DNA of 64,000 nucleotides, from positions 154,566 through 218,565 of the forward strand of contig BPQB01000055.1 in assembly GCA_019973155.2 (NCBI GenBank). The letters run 5' to 3'. The translations under genes were made by a program, and so were the position numbers. The notes under the pieces are model-generated. The model did no database searches. It saw nothing but the letters and a program-made list of their open reading frames with translations, and was not told where the DNA came from. This DNA comes from Phanerochaete sordida. Its lineage: Eukaryota; Basidiomycota; Agaricomycetes; Polyporales; Phanerochaetaceae. Of this stretch, positions 11,907 to 22,502 are shown one piece after another (position 1 is the first letter of the stretch; every line of letters begins with the position of its first letter).

Positions 11907-12540
11907 TCAAGAGTCCGACGAGGTGGTTGGTGCCGTCCGCTGAGGAGCGAGATAGGTGGGCTTTGAGGCTGCGCAGGCGGGCGCACGGGAAGAGCCAGAG
12001 CCCGCTCGAGTGCGATGCTGGAGATGCACAGGTATGTCAGCTGGACTGGTGCGACTTATAATCGCGGACTGGCCAGCATCGGCGGTGTTCTGCACGCGCC
12101 AGGACGAGTCCAAACGGAAGTCCAGTCGGGGCGCCAGGAGCTGCGCACCCGAGGCATCGAGAAAGTGCGCGAGCGGCGGGACCTCGTCCCGCGCGACCAA
12201 CGTCCTGAAGCGCGTGAGCGGGACCGCGCCCTCCTGTGCGTTCGCCGCGGTGACGGCAGCCCAGAGCCAATGCATGCGTGGCGCCGGAAACAGGTCGCCG
12301 TCCAGCGCGCGCAGCCGGCGCAGGCTCTGGCCGAGCACGGCCCTCGCGGGCTGCGCCTCTGCGCACGGCTTCCAGGCGAACAGGTCATCGTCGTATGTCC
12401 TGAATTGGAGGATGCGGAGCTTCGCTTTGTTCAAGTTCGCAGTTGCGGAGAGGAGCCGTTCGTCGGCCGCGGGGCTGCTGAGGGAAGTGATGGACCGTGA
12501 TAGCTTCGGCATCGCGATTGGGGCATAGAATGTGGCGCTT
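11907..12540 (-). pseudogene. F-box family fragment: central body only
   Basis: The minus-strand frame reads ADERLLSATANLNKAKLRIL ... AVLGQSLRRLRALDGDLFPA ... LLAPRLDFRLDSSWRVQNTA. It is closely similar to residues about 120-250 of the intact paralog at 28392-29593. The N-terminal F-box and the expected second exon are missing or scrambled: after the usual intron donor position the sequence can be followed only briefly, in shifted frames. The copy is truncated at both ends, so it is a remnant and not a gene. Confidence 0.75.
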
Positions 12541-12653
12541 CTCCAACGCCCCGACGCTTTAGCACAACTTCGCACCCAAGCCTCCTCTCCCTCCAGCCTC
12601 TCACCGCCGGCCGGGGCCCAGCACAGTCCACGTCGCCCTCCCGCCCTCGCGCC

Positions 12654-12965
12654 TCAAACGCCTCCGCACGCAGCGCCAGAGCGCGTCGACGAGCGGATCT
12701 TCCCACGTCCGCACGCCGCACGCCTTATGCTCGGCGCGATCCGCCGGTTCACGCTGCGTAGCTGCGGCAGGCGCGCCATGCGCGCGTCGAGCGCGTGCAG
12801 CGCTTCGGGGACGCCTCTATAGGCGAGGGAGTCCGCACGGAGGGGTTCGACGATGATGCTGAGGTGTTTTGGGGAATACTGGGTCACAATGACGGCGGAA
12901 AAGATTGGCGACAGCGAGGGTGAACCTGGAGAGGGCAGTCGTCGCTGAGCACGGGCTCTGTGCAA
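12654..12965 (-). pseudogene. F-box family fragment: C-terminal exon piece
   Basis: The minus-strand frame includes LSIIVEPLRADSLAYRGVPE followed by ALHALDARMARLPQLR. This is the family's C-terminal exon signature (compare VPEALGALDARMAALPRLRR at about 27728-27787). On the minus strand it lies 5' of the central-body fragment at 11907-12540, the reverse of the gene order. The two pieces must therefore come from different copies or from a rearrangement. Confidence 0.7.
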
Positions 12966-13216
12966 AGGTCGGCACTAGTGCTGCAGATGTGCAGTGGCCC
13001 AAGAGCTTGTACTGAGCTCCACGCTCCCCCACGATGCTCCGACGGAGGAAAACCCTCTTGCTCGATGAAAATCGCGACCATAGGGCGAGAAAACTCTACT
13101 GTCATCGAGGTCAGAAGGAAGGAAGGAGGCGAGGGGCAGAAGAGCCCTCACCTGTCTTTCCGATTGCGGAAACGTACACTTGCACATCGAGATGGACGCC
13201 TCCACCACGTGCCATC

Positions 13217-14430
13217 TCATGTGTTCAACCCTGTCCATGTCGTCTTGATTCTGTTACTTTGCTGAAGGCGAGGTAGATGTTTCTTGAGCATGTCGACGGT
13301 AGAGCTGATGTCATTGACACGGCTAGGCAGATGTGCGAGCAGATCGCTTGGCGCCAGTACCAGATCTACGCGCTGCACATGGGGCAAGTTTAGCATGCTC
13401 TGTTCCAGCGTGTTAAACCGTTCCACGACGCCAGGAGTCTCGAAGCATCGGTCGAGGAGGTTGTCGATGATGATTACAACATCTTCGAGCGCCGTGTTCC
13501 TCGCCGCAGTGCGAAGGAGCGCTGCGCCGACCGCAATGTTGCTGCTCTCAGGGCGCGACGGGGCGTCCAGAGAAAGCGTGAGGGTTCGCAAGCTTCGGCA
13601 GGATGACAGCGAGAAGCCGGTCCTCTGCAGCGCTGGAACGGATGGCGATTAAAGTTGGCTGGACGCTCGTGAAGCAGTGACTGACCCTCGGCGGCGTCCT
13701 GCTCCTGCCAGGAGGAGTCGACACGCAGGTCCAACTGGAGAGCCCGAACATGCGCGCACGATGATTCCAGAAAACGTGCAAGCGGCTCGACTCCGCGCCT
13801 GTGGAATGAGGTCCCGAACTGCAGGAGTGGACTTGCGCCTTCTTGCGCCTTAGCAGCGGTCACGGCTGTCCAAAGTGTTTGCATGCGCGACTCGGGAAGC
13901 AGGTCGCCCTCGAGTAGCTGGAGCCGGCGGAGTCCGCGAGCAGATACGCTTCCCATGGGCCTCGTTGCCACGCTTCGCAGCCAGCCGTACAGACGACTCT
14001 CAACCGTAAGGTCTACATCGCGAAGGTTCTCCATGTTCGCGATTGCCGACAGAAATCGTTCGCCCAAAGCGATGTCAGCGGAAAGGAGGTAAATGAGCTG
14101 AAGCACCCCCATATCCTTCTTGGGAGCAAAGATAGACAACACCTCCAGGTTCCCCAGGTTCTCCAAAAGCCCCACAAACTCGTCGGGCTTCAAACCTGCT
14201 TGGCTGGATACCACGAGTACGTGAACAAGCCCGGGTGTCTTCGAGAGCGCTTCAAGAAGGAGGAGAGTGCGTAATCTGTTGTTCCAGTCGATAGTTATGG
14301 CGTGAAATAAATTGTAGCGTGCTCTCTGACGCCACGACTTGCAGACCAAGGCGCAGCGAACGAGAGCTGGTCGATTGCCGCGCAGGCTGTCAAGGACATA
14401 CTCTTGCAGTTCTAATGGGATTTGAGACAT
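13217..14430 (-). CDS. F-box/LRR-like family protein B
   Basis: Two exons, 14430-13686 and 13632-13217, with a 53-base phase-1 intron (donor gtcagt, acceptor gttccag). The start at 14430 gives MSQIPLELQEYVLDSLRG, matching the start of every paralog; an upstream in-frame Met was rejected for that reason. The F-box covers about residues 4-45 (LVCKSWRQRARYNLFHAI). The rest is an LRR-like body with the repeated family blocks GLVHVLVVSSQAGLKPDEFV, LENLGNLEVLSIF, GERFLSAIANMENLRDVDL and LRRLQLLEGDLLPESRM. The C-terminal exon carries GFSLSSCRSLRTLTLSLDAP and LPHVQRVDLVLAPSD. F-box proteins usually link substrates to SCF ubiquitin ligases through SKP1; the substrate is unknown. This is the most divergent intact member and is oriented opposite to the main array. 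Confidence 0.85.
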
Positions 14431-14735
14431 CTTCCCTGGAGCTATCTGTTTGCTACAGGTTGATTGACATGGATATGATAGGCTACCGTCAGGTAGCACT
14501 CGTACCTGTGTCGTGGTGGTAGATGACAAGGACCGTTCGAGAGCACTTTCCATTCTGGGATGCGTTCAAAGCCTCCGCGGTTCCGGGGTCCGTGAAGATT
14601 TGTCGAGCCGAGGCTCACGTGATTTACCGCGAGCCCTGCCTCCTGCTTTCATCAGCCAGGCTTTCTGCCTCCTCTCGTCTCGCTTTTCTCTGCTCCCTGT
14701 CTATCTGCTACATCTCATCCCACACAAACTCTACC
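14431..14735. promoter_or_regulatory. Shared divergent promoter region
   Basis: A 305-base spacer separates the F-box B start (minus) from DPH3 (plus), so both 5' regions lie here. The C+T-rich run ctgcctcctctcgtctcgc just before DPH3 is typical of fungal promoters. No specific factor site is claimed. Confidence 0.4.
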
Positions 14736-15095
14736 ATGGGTGCCTACTACGACGAAATCGAGATCGAGGACATGGCCTGGGACGAGGTCAAGAAGGTCTT
14801 CCACTACCCATGTCCCTGCGGCGACCGCTTCGAGATCTCGCGCAAGCAGCTGAAGAACTACGAGGACATCGCTACCTGTCCCAGCTGCAGCCTCATCATC
14901 AGAGTCATCTACGATCCCGTGCGTGGCTACATCTTGTCTCCCAGTGCTCATACTGACGCCTGTGTGTAGTTGGACTACGAAGACGACCCGGACACGGACG
15001 AAGAGGAAGAAGCCGGCTCTGAAGAGTCTGACGAGTCCGAGTCTGACTCCGACGACTTCCACGACGCCATCGACAACCTCCGTATTTCCGAGTAA
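14736..15095 (+). CDS. DPH3: Diphthamide biosynthesis protein 3 (CSL zinc finger)
   Basis: A 102-residue protein in two exons, 14736-14918 and 14970-15095, with a 51-base phase-0 intron (donor gtgcgt, acceptor tgtgtag). It starts [13 protein letters not shown] and carries the CSL-type zinc-finger cysteines: [12 protein letters not shown], then [16 protein letters not shown]. It ends with a long acidic tail ([20 protein letters not shown]). DPH3 (Kti11 in yeast) supplies electrons to Dph1-Dph2 for the first step of diphthamide formation on translation factor eEF2. It also takes part in Elongator-dependent tRNA wobble-uridine modification. The length, both CxC/CxxC pairs and the acidic tail all fit the family. 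The gene appears intact. Confidence 0.95.
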
Positions 15096-16916
15096 AGGAC
15101 ATGCGCTTAGCTGTCTCTGTGACTCGTCCTCGGAAGTTCGAAGACGCCCACACCCTGGGAAATACGCTGCGCTGAGCATGGGCCTGTGCCGAGCGTCCTT
15201 TTTGCCGCACACGCACACCTGCGAGTCCAAGCCTGGCTGCGTGCCACGCAGCTGTCCGAGCGGATGGGTCCGACGTAGCTGCGCTGGGGCTGCTACCTCG
15301 GCGCCCTGCGATCTCCTGTGGCAGTACTCCGCAGGAGCGTCGAGAATTCGCTGCAGGCATATGGTCTATCAGCAGTGTGGGCAGGATGGGATGCAGGATG
15401 GCTGTGGAAGCGGGAGATATCGAGATGCATGTGCGAGGGTGCGGCACGCCACATGTTCCTCGGCTTGCTCTTCTAGTTCTAACGGGCAAACCGTTCGTGC
15501 TGGTGTGTCAGAACTGATCGTATTTTGTATAATAACATTCCCCTTTGCGACCTAATCGTTGTGCGAAGTGCCACCTTTACGATCATAACTCGCTCCTGCT
15601 GCTTCCATGCCCAAAGTGCCTGATGCACGCCAGTCTGGCAGGCCCACCGCACAAATATCGGACGAGACGGCGCCGTCATTCCTCAGAAGAGGGGCAGCGC
15701 CTCACGCCTTCGCAGCGCCACATCGGGCGAGAACGTCGCCCATGCCAATCTGCAGCGGGTCTCGCGCACCGCCTCTGCGGCACATGCGCATCCCTGCAGG
15801 GCGCGCCGCGCGTGCCGAGCGAAAGCTTAAAGCACGCCCGCGCCGGGGCAGACGTGCACTAGCCCGTGCAGGCGCGACGAGAGGGGCACGGGAGGGGCCC
15901 CGCGGCGGACCCTGGCGCGAAGCACCGCCCCGGCGCGCGCCGCAGGGACGGCCGCCGCGCGCTGGGCCTGGATGGGCAGCTGCCCTGCCGCCTGGAGGGC
16001 GCGGCGCGGGGGCCGGTGCCGGCAGGCGGGGCCTCGTGGCGGTAGCTTTGCGGCGTGTGCGGAGGGTCCAGAGCGCGAGGCCACAGAGAAGCAGCCGGCG
16101 AGGAGAGCGCGGCGCGTGTATCAGTATCAGATAAATGGAGAGTCGATTGGTGAGATAGACAGATGCACTCGCACGCGCGCGACAGCCCAGGCCCTCGTCA
16201 GGACCAGGTGCGTGCGGAGATACGACCGCAGCGGTCGTCGTGGGATGAATGTGCTGGCGCGACAACATGAGGTCTGTCGCAGCGTCGTTCCGTGCGCGCC
16301 GAAGTATGCGGTCCCGCTGTTCGCGTCCCGCGCCGTACCGCCTTCCGCTTGTGCAGATCGGTGGAGTAGAGGCGGGCGGAAGCACGAAGTAGTAGTTTCG
16401 CGGGCGAAGTACGGCTGACATCGTCACCTCGGGGATGATAGACTCGGGACGCAGGCGATAAGGCACGGGTTGCAGAAAGAACGGGTGTAGATAGGGCGAC
16501 TGTATGGACGACCACGCATCTGGATCGCCCGAGCGCGTCCTAGGAAAGGATGATGATGTCATACCCTACACCTGTTCGCGCAGCGCGGCGTCAGGATCGC
16601 GACTGCTGAGACCGCGAAAGTACACGGACCGTACACGCGCGCCGTCCGTGACCAGAGCACTTGACACGCCTCAACAGGAATAGGCGGCGCAGAGCAATCG
16701 ATACGACGTGTCAATGCACGCGACGTGCCTGCAAAGGAACTTGGACCCGGCGGATAGGCAGCCAGGGTCGCTGGGTGGTCCTATGAGCGGGTATGATGCT
16801 CAGCATATGGCGCACGGCACGGATGCCAGAGGCTGACGCACCGGTGCACGCCGGAGCGCGTGTGCAAGCGGCGCAAAGGGAAGCGGGATCCCATATCGAC
16901 GTTCGCGTCGAGCTTT
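15096..16916. other. GC-rich spacer, no supported gene
   Basis: The longest frame (15702-16562, minus) is Pro/Arg/Ala-rich low-complexity sequence with no domain, and frames on the other strand overlap it. I see no splice-consistent gene. The segment 15840-16100 is extremely GC-rich. Confidence 0.45.
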
Positions 16917-17548
16917 TCAAAAGCTGAGGTCATTGTTCGCCCGCGGTGCTGGCTTGTTATCGATCTTCCAGACGTTCTTGACTTCGCCTGACGCGTCCCC
17001 CGTTGGAGAATTTGCGGGATCCTCGACGCCGTCTGCGGAGCCGGCGGGGCCGCCTGCACGTAGGGTGGGCCGGACACCCAAGGTTGCGCAGAGTGCTTTG
17101 TAACGGGAGCGAATTTGACGGAAGAGCTTCGGTATGTCGAGCTCGGTCTGCTCGGAAGCTGACGGATTGATCTTGGGGAATTGCGCGATGAGGTCGAGCA
17201 GGTGTTTTATGTTGCTAGATGCCCGACTGGCTCAACGGCGGATCAGTGTATGTGCAAAAAATAGAGGACGCGCATCGTACTCGTCTCGCCTCCCTTGCTT
17301 TTCGAGAATGGAGGCCCACATGCGCGCAAAGCCTTCGTAGAACCCGAGTTCCTCCCACATCTCAAAGCCTTTTTCGCGACCGAGGGCCCTGCCCTCGATG
17401 AGCCCATGTATGCGGCCATGCGCGTGCCCGTCCCGATAGCCTTCCTCGTAAAATCTACGCGTCAACGTCAGCAAATTTTCCTAAAAGACCATGAGGAACA
17501 TCTTCACGTTTGTTCAACGTGTACGAGCTCTTCCAGGTCGAAATCCAT
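16917..17548 (-). CDS. LTO1: LTO1/Yae1-type protein
   Basis: Three exons, 17548-17508, 17454-17281 and 17214-16917, with introns of 53 and 66 bases, encode 170 residues. The start gives MDFDLEELVHVEQTFYEEG. The diagnostic Yae1/LTO1 N-terminal pattern of spaced glycines is clear: FYEEGYRDGHAHGRIHG, then EGRALGREKGFEMWEELGFY, then GFARMW. A C-terminal exon has IPKLFRQIRSRYKALCATLG, matching the conserved tail of LTO1. In yeast the Yae1-Lto1 complex recruits the ABC protein Rli1/ABCE1 to the cytosolic Fe-S machinery, so the gene serves ribosome recycling. It is divergent from the WHI2-like gene with a 183-base spacer. No damage seen. Confidence 0.88.
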
Positions 17549-17731
17549 GGTGAACGAGATGGTGAAAGTCAGGGTCAAGGACGGGCACGGCGACTTTGAG
17601 CGTCATTCATCCCTGCGCCAAATGCCGGTTGGGCGTCTACGGGCAACGTTCGAGAGTTCCTCGAGCCTCACTCCCGCCGTCGACCTCGCCGACCTCCTCA
17701 CACCCATCGCCCCTCACCGCCGGCAGCGAAC
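17549..17731. promoter_or_regulatory. Short bidirectional promoter (LTO1 / WHI2-like)
   Basis: Only 183 bases separate the two divergent start codons, so the core promoters of both genes must lie here or overlap the 5' exons. No TATA box is evident. Confidence 0.5.
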
Positions 17732-18919
17732 ATGGCGACTGCGACGATGAACAACTCGCCCATCACGCAGGTGTCGCAGACACCTGTGCAGACGAATCTC
17801 CAGCCGCAGCTGCTCACACGGCTCCTCCTTGACCTGCGGGGAAAGCGGTTCTCGGTGGACCGCGAAACTATCATGAACCTGCCGGAGTCTGTCCTGCTGT
17901 GCCTGTTCCCGAATGGACTCGTCCTCAGCCGCCAGAGCGCGGCCCTTTCCGACGGCGGAGACAACGATGACTACGAGGAGCTGTACGGTGTTGATGTGCG
18001 CACGCCTCGCGTTGTTCACGTTGTTCGTTGCTGACATTTGCCCATAGTTCGATCCGGACTGTTTCTCATATGTCTTGAACTTCTTCCGCAAGGCCTCTGA
18101 AGACTTCTATGGCTCGCCCAGCTCGCCTGGTCTTCTCCACTACCAGTCGCATCTCATTGCCGAAGGCGGGTCCCCAACGTCCGACTACGGCTCCTCCCAG
18201 TCTCAGAACCCGCTACTATCGAAACAGGCGATCATCGTGCTGCGTGAGGAACTCGAGTACTTCTCCATTCCCCCCAAAGACGGAAAGGCGTCGACGGACG
18301 GGAAGGGGATCGCGAATGAAGCCCTGCTGGAACTGAAGCGCAAGTGCGGGAACTTCTTGCTGCACAAGCGTAACATCTTCACCGCGCTGCAACGGAACGT
18401 GAACAAGGAGAATAATATCGCTGAGCAGCACCTCATTGACATGCTCTGCATGAGGTGCGTGGCGTGCTGCTGCCGCATGATACCGACTGAATAGGCTACT
18501 GTGCAGTGGCTTCGACCGTGACGACGAATGGGGATACCGCGCGCTGGAGCCGTCCCGGTGCTGCATATCCTCGATCGCGCTGGTCCTCCTGAAGACTGGC
18601 ATCAATCATACCATTGACGCTAACGGCGACCGGCGGGTGAACGTCGACTACACGCAAATGTCCACTGCGCAGAAGCTCTTGCTGTTTTGGCGGAAGCCAG
18701 CTGTAAGCCTCAGGCAACTATTTCATCAGACCATTACTCACGTCGTCTATAGCGCAAATGCTGGTGGGATGGCGTCGAGGTAGACCTCGCGGACGAAGGC
18801 GAGCCCCAGACCGTGAAGCTCTGGGCGCGCAGGGTCTGGACATTGGAATTGAGCTTGGTACGTCCAATCTCTTGGCACTACATGAGATACTTCTCGCTCA
18901 CGCAGGGCTGCAGGTTTGA
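17732..18919 (+). CDS. WHI2-like BTB/POZ phosphatase activator
   Basis: Five exons: 17732-17995, 18048-18454, 18507-18702, 18753-18857 and the two-codon exon 18914-18919 (325 residues). Introns are 50-56 bases. A BTB/T1-like fold begins at about residue 30 (LLDLRGKRFSVDRETIMNLP, ESVLLCLFPNG) and continues DPDCFSYVLNFFRKASEDFY. Then come REELEYFSIPPKDG, FLLHKRNIFTALQRN, GFDRDDEWGYRALEPSRCC and LWARRVWTLELSL. In yeast Whi2 pairs with the Psr1/Psr2 phosphatases and takes part in the general stress response and in TORC1 control by amino acids. The 3' end is a choice: splicing 18858-18913 gives ELSLV followed by stop. Without that splice the frame runs on to 19106 through unconvincing sequence. 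Confidence 0.8.
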
Positions 18920-20145
18920 TCTACCCCTATCAGCGCGACACGCTTCGTCACGCTGCATGTATTCATATACCCTTTCCTCCCTCCCATCATTCTCGTGTCA
19001 TAGGTCCGGATACCCTCTAATATTACTTCTTTGTGTGTTACTTATCCGCATCATCCGCCAACTGACCAGAGCGCAGTTGTTCGCCACCCTTTGCGCGTGC
19101 AGCTAACCTGCATTTTTCTACCAGGAACAAGGCACATGCAAGGATGGATGCTGTCAGCGCATCTGTCAGGGTCCTCGCGACGACCACGAAACTGTGAGAC
19201 GCTCAGCGCTCCGTCGAACGGGCCAGCCACTGCCGGCAGTCATGCGGCCATTTGGCGAGATTCCATCGCTTCTCTCCTGACTTTCACCGCCCTGTGCCTC
19301 GAGTGTAGATCGCCTGGGTTTCCTCGCCTCAATGGGGACTCTGACGCGGGAGCGTTCTGCAGGCACTCGAAGATAGCTGCAGTGCTGACCTCGCCGGGCG
19401 CACTTTGCACGCGGTGCCATTTAGTCCGGGCCCGTCGCGCCGCTGGGGTCGGTCGCGTCGTCCTCGGCTCGGGAGACGACTGCCCTGCGGTCCGCTGCGC
19501 CTCTGTGCGCGAGGCTGTCCATCGCCCGTCCCGTTCCCGAGTTTTCTGCGACAGGCATAAACCATTTGCTCGCTTGTCGAGAATGGAGAAGGCTGGCGCG
19601 GATGATGAGTGCGTGATTGTGGGCACACGGGGCGCTGGAGCACGATCGCGCACGCATCGTCGCATCGATCTTCCACCCAGCTCCCTGGCACAAGCAGGCC
19701 GCTCCGCAGAGCGAGCGACCGTCCGGAGAGGGGGCAGATCGCATGAAGTTGGTACGACGAGCGTCCGTGCTCGTCGCGGAAGTAATTCGAGCGGGGTGTG
19801 GGTGCCGGCAAGGGCCCGTCGTCCGATCGCCCGCCCACTGAGGGCACGGCATGTGCCATCAAGCTTTAGCCGTTTAGTAGTTCGCGTTTCTTGGGTTGTC
19901 GCATTCCTGCTTTGCACACAGCAGGTCTCGGGTTCGCCCCCGCGTCTCGCCTGGCATGCTGTTTTCGTCCAGCAAGTCGAAAGTCCGACTTTGGGCCAAA
20001 TGCTGCCCGCCGCCGTCCCTTATCTCCTCCTCCTTCCGTTCTCTTCCCCGCTTTGCGCCTCGCCATCGGCCTGGTCACGTTCCTTCGAGCCCCGTCTCGC
20101 CTGGCGCAAGGCTAGCTCCGTCCATGTCTTTGTGCTAATCCCACA
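18920..20145. other. Spacer upstream of the MED25-like gene
   Basis: Long arginine/serine-rich frames occur on both strands (19031-20212 plus, 19240-19917 minus) but show no domain and overlap each other, so I treat them as chance. A possible tRNA-like remnant lies inside, at 19870-19951. The CT-rich run at 20025-20060 probably belongs to the promoter of the next gene. Confidence 0.45.
19870..19951 (+). other. tRNA-like remnant (possible tRNA-Ala pseudogene)
   Basis: Contains cctgctttgcacacagcagg, which resembles an anticodon arm with a TTTGCAC loop (anticodon TGC would be Ala), followed by ggtctcgggttcgccccc, close to the T-arm/B-box consensus. The anticodon loop appears to carry extra bases, the T-stem is imperfect and no matching 5' acceptor strand is visible. 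It is not a functional tRNA as read. It could be a decayed copy, part of a SINE, or chance. Confidence 0.25.
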
Positions 20146-22502
20146 ATGGCCGCACACTCTTCGTACTCGTTCGCGTCCCCAGACTTTCCTGGGGACGCCT
20201 GCGTTGTCCTAGTTCTCGTAGAAAGCCATCCAGACATGGCGAACTACTGGCCAGACCTCAAGGAATATTACTTGCCCGTGATACTTGGGGCTCTTCAGGA
20301 AGGCACCCCCGACACCCCGGTAGGCCCCGTCTCGACGTGCATACCCTTTCGAGCTCTGATTTCTCCCAGATACACGTCTATTGGCAGATGACTGCAGATC
20401 CGGACAACCTCCAGCCGACATACTCGAATTCGTACACGAACATCATGGACCTGCCCTTTGACGCGGTCGTCCCGCTCTCGCTGGCGTCCTTGAGCCGCGC
20501 AGTCGATGTAATTTGCGCCTGCGACCGTGGTTCTGATTCGATGCTGATTCCGGTTTAGACTGTGCACGCTGTCGAGCTAGTCGGACGCGCGACACGGCAT
20601 CTGCTCGTCATAGCCGCAACCCCGCCGCACGATCCCGCACGTTTTCTCGCGAGCGAGAGTCACAGCCCTGATGCTGCGACACGAGAGTTCGTGATGACGA
20701 CGTTGCGCCAGGTTCGTGCCCGGTCCGCTGCCCTGTTTCCCACACGCGTGCTGAAGCAGGCCCGACGCCCCCAGGAGCGGATTCGCCTGCACATGGTCCT
20801 TTCGGCGAGCCCTCGTCTGCAGGCCCTTCGTGATTTCTACAGCCACCTGGTAAGCAGGGCCATCTTCGTTTCGGAGATCAAACCCTAACATCGCCCGCGT
20901 AGTTGCGTGTGCAGATTAACGTGGAAGTTCCGGCGTGGTTCCAGGTGGACTCGCGAAAGTTCACGGTCCACTTGGCGGCGAGGTCCGCCGCGTCCGAGAG
21001 TGGAGACGGAGGTGCGTCAGGGTGGCGGAGCGGCGGCGATGTTTAATCAAGCTTCTTTAGCAGCCCCGCTTCAGACGCATGGCGCAGCCAGCCTTGTTCC
21101 CAGGAGTGGACCGGTAACACCCACGTCAACGGCCGCGGCCCTTCCGTATGCATCGCCCTCTCCGCCGGGTGCCAGCCCGCAGGGTCAGGGGGTCGCCTCG
21201 ACGTCTCCGGCACGCCGCGCGACTCGGCACAAGGGCAAGGACGCTGTCGTGCCCACGATGGACCCGCAGGGGCCTGGGCTCGTCAATTACCTCAAGCAGG
21301 TGCACGGCCTCACGAAGCGCAAGGGCGTCGCGAGCAAGGGCGGCAAGCGTGCCCCCGCAGGCGAGCCGTCGCGCACGCACAGTCGGCCCATCCTTCCACG
21401 CCTCGAGCTCCCTGTCGCCGGCCTCGCAGTGCCGCTCGGTCCCGAGCGGTCGCCTACAAAACCTGCGCAGGGCGCGGCCCCGCCGGGCCCGCCTCCCCAG
21501 CACGCAGGGACCGCGGTACAGAGCCAAGTGCCAACGATGGGTGTGCCTGCCGCGCTCGCTATGACGCCTCCTGCTGATCAGCGTCGCCTGCCAGGCCGTG
21601 CGTGGCCGTGGATCCAGCCTGTCCCGGTGACCGCACCGGCGTCGGTGCCCAACCTCTCTCCAACGGCCAACGCGGCGCTGCGCAACCTGACACGCCTCGC
21701 GCCGCGCGCTCCGCTTCCTGGGGCCCCGGGTCCGCGCGCAGGCAGCAGTCAGGTGCCCATGCATCACGCAGGAGCCTACGCCGACGCGCTAGGGAGCTCA
21801 CCCAGCCCCGTCGCGACAATGGCGCCGCCGCGCCGCCAAGACCCGTACCAGCAGTACGCGCTCGAATCCTCGTCTCCGCCTCAGCAACTCCAAGGCCCCT
21901 CCTCGTCTCCGCCATATCACCCGGCGGTCGCCGTGCCTTACGCGACAGAAAGCCCCTCTCCGCCGTACCAGGCGTCCCTCGCGCACGATGCGATCCCGCA
22001 CACGCCCGTGTACGCCAACGGCGCGTACTACACCAACGCGTACCCCTACGCGATCTCGCCGCACAACAGCGACCACTCGAACCCGTCGCCGCCGCTCCCG
22101 TCGCCCGCGATGTCCGCGCCTGCACACAGCCACGGCGCGCACGTTGCGCACGGCGTGCACGTCGGGCACCCGCAGGGCGCACACGCGCAGGTGCACGCGC
22201 GCGGCGACACCTCCGAGGACCAGCCGTTCATCGTCACGCCCGAGTACGAGGCGCTCGCGAACGCACGCTTCGCGGCCGCGGTGCGCTCGGGCGCCGTGCA
22301 CGCGAACATGACGCCGAGCATGCTCTCGCCGGCCGCCGCGAGCCCGTCCGCGGGCTACTTCGCGTCCGCGCCCGCGCACGCGCCGCACGCCGCACCCGGG
22401 ATGCCCGCCGCGCCCGCGGGGCTGCCCGCGCCCGAATACGCGTACGCGCCGCACGACGCGCACTTCGCGGGCGATCCGGCGCAGCACGCGCACTACTACT
22501 GA
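20146..22502 (+). CDS. MED25-like von Willebrand A domain protein with disordered tail
   Basis: Five exons: 20146-20319, 20370-20507, 20559-20849, 20903-21011 and 21061-22502. All phases agree and the protein is 717 residues. The N-terminal 235 residues look like the Mediator subunit 25 vWA domain: ACVVLVLVESHPDMANYWPD, LKEYYLPVILGALQEG, FDAVVPLSLASLSRAVD, HLLVIAATPPHD, and VEVPAWFQVDSRKFTVHLA. The remaining 480 residues are Pro/Ala/Ser/His-rich low complexity with many PSP and YA(P/T) runs, probably disordered. MED25 links activators to Mediator at RNA polymerase II promoters. Basidiomycete proteins with this vWA domain are usually annotated only as hypothetical, so the Mediator role is inference. 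GC content rises sharply in the last exon. Confidence 0.65.

Noticed and set aside
15702..16562. 286-codon minus-strand frame downstream of DPH3
   Set aside because: Pro/Arg/Gly low complexity without domain; no supporting splice structure.
18858..19106. Unspliced C-terminal extension of the WHI2-like protein
   Set aside because: The 56-base intron with gtacgt and gctgcag gives a natural end right after the conserved ELSL, whereas the extension is Ser/Leu/Arg-rich and unlike the family.
19031..20212. 393-codon open frame before the MED25-like gene
   Set aside because: Low-complexity Arg/Ser composition and overlapping minus-strand frames of similar length; no recognisable family.
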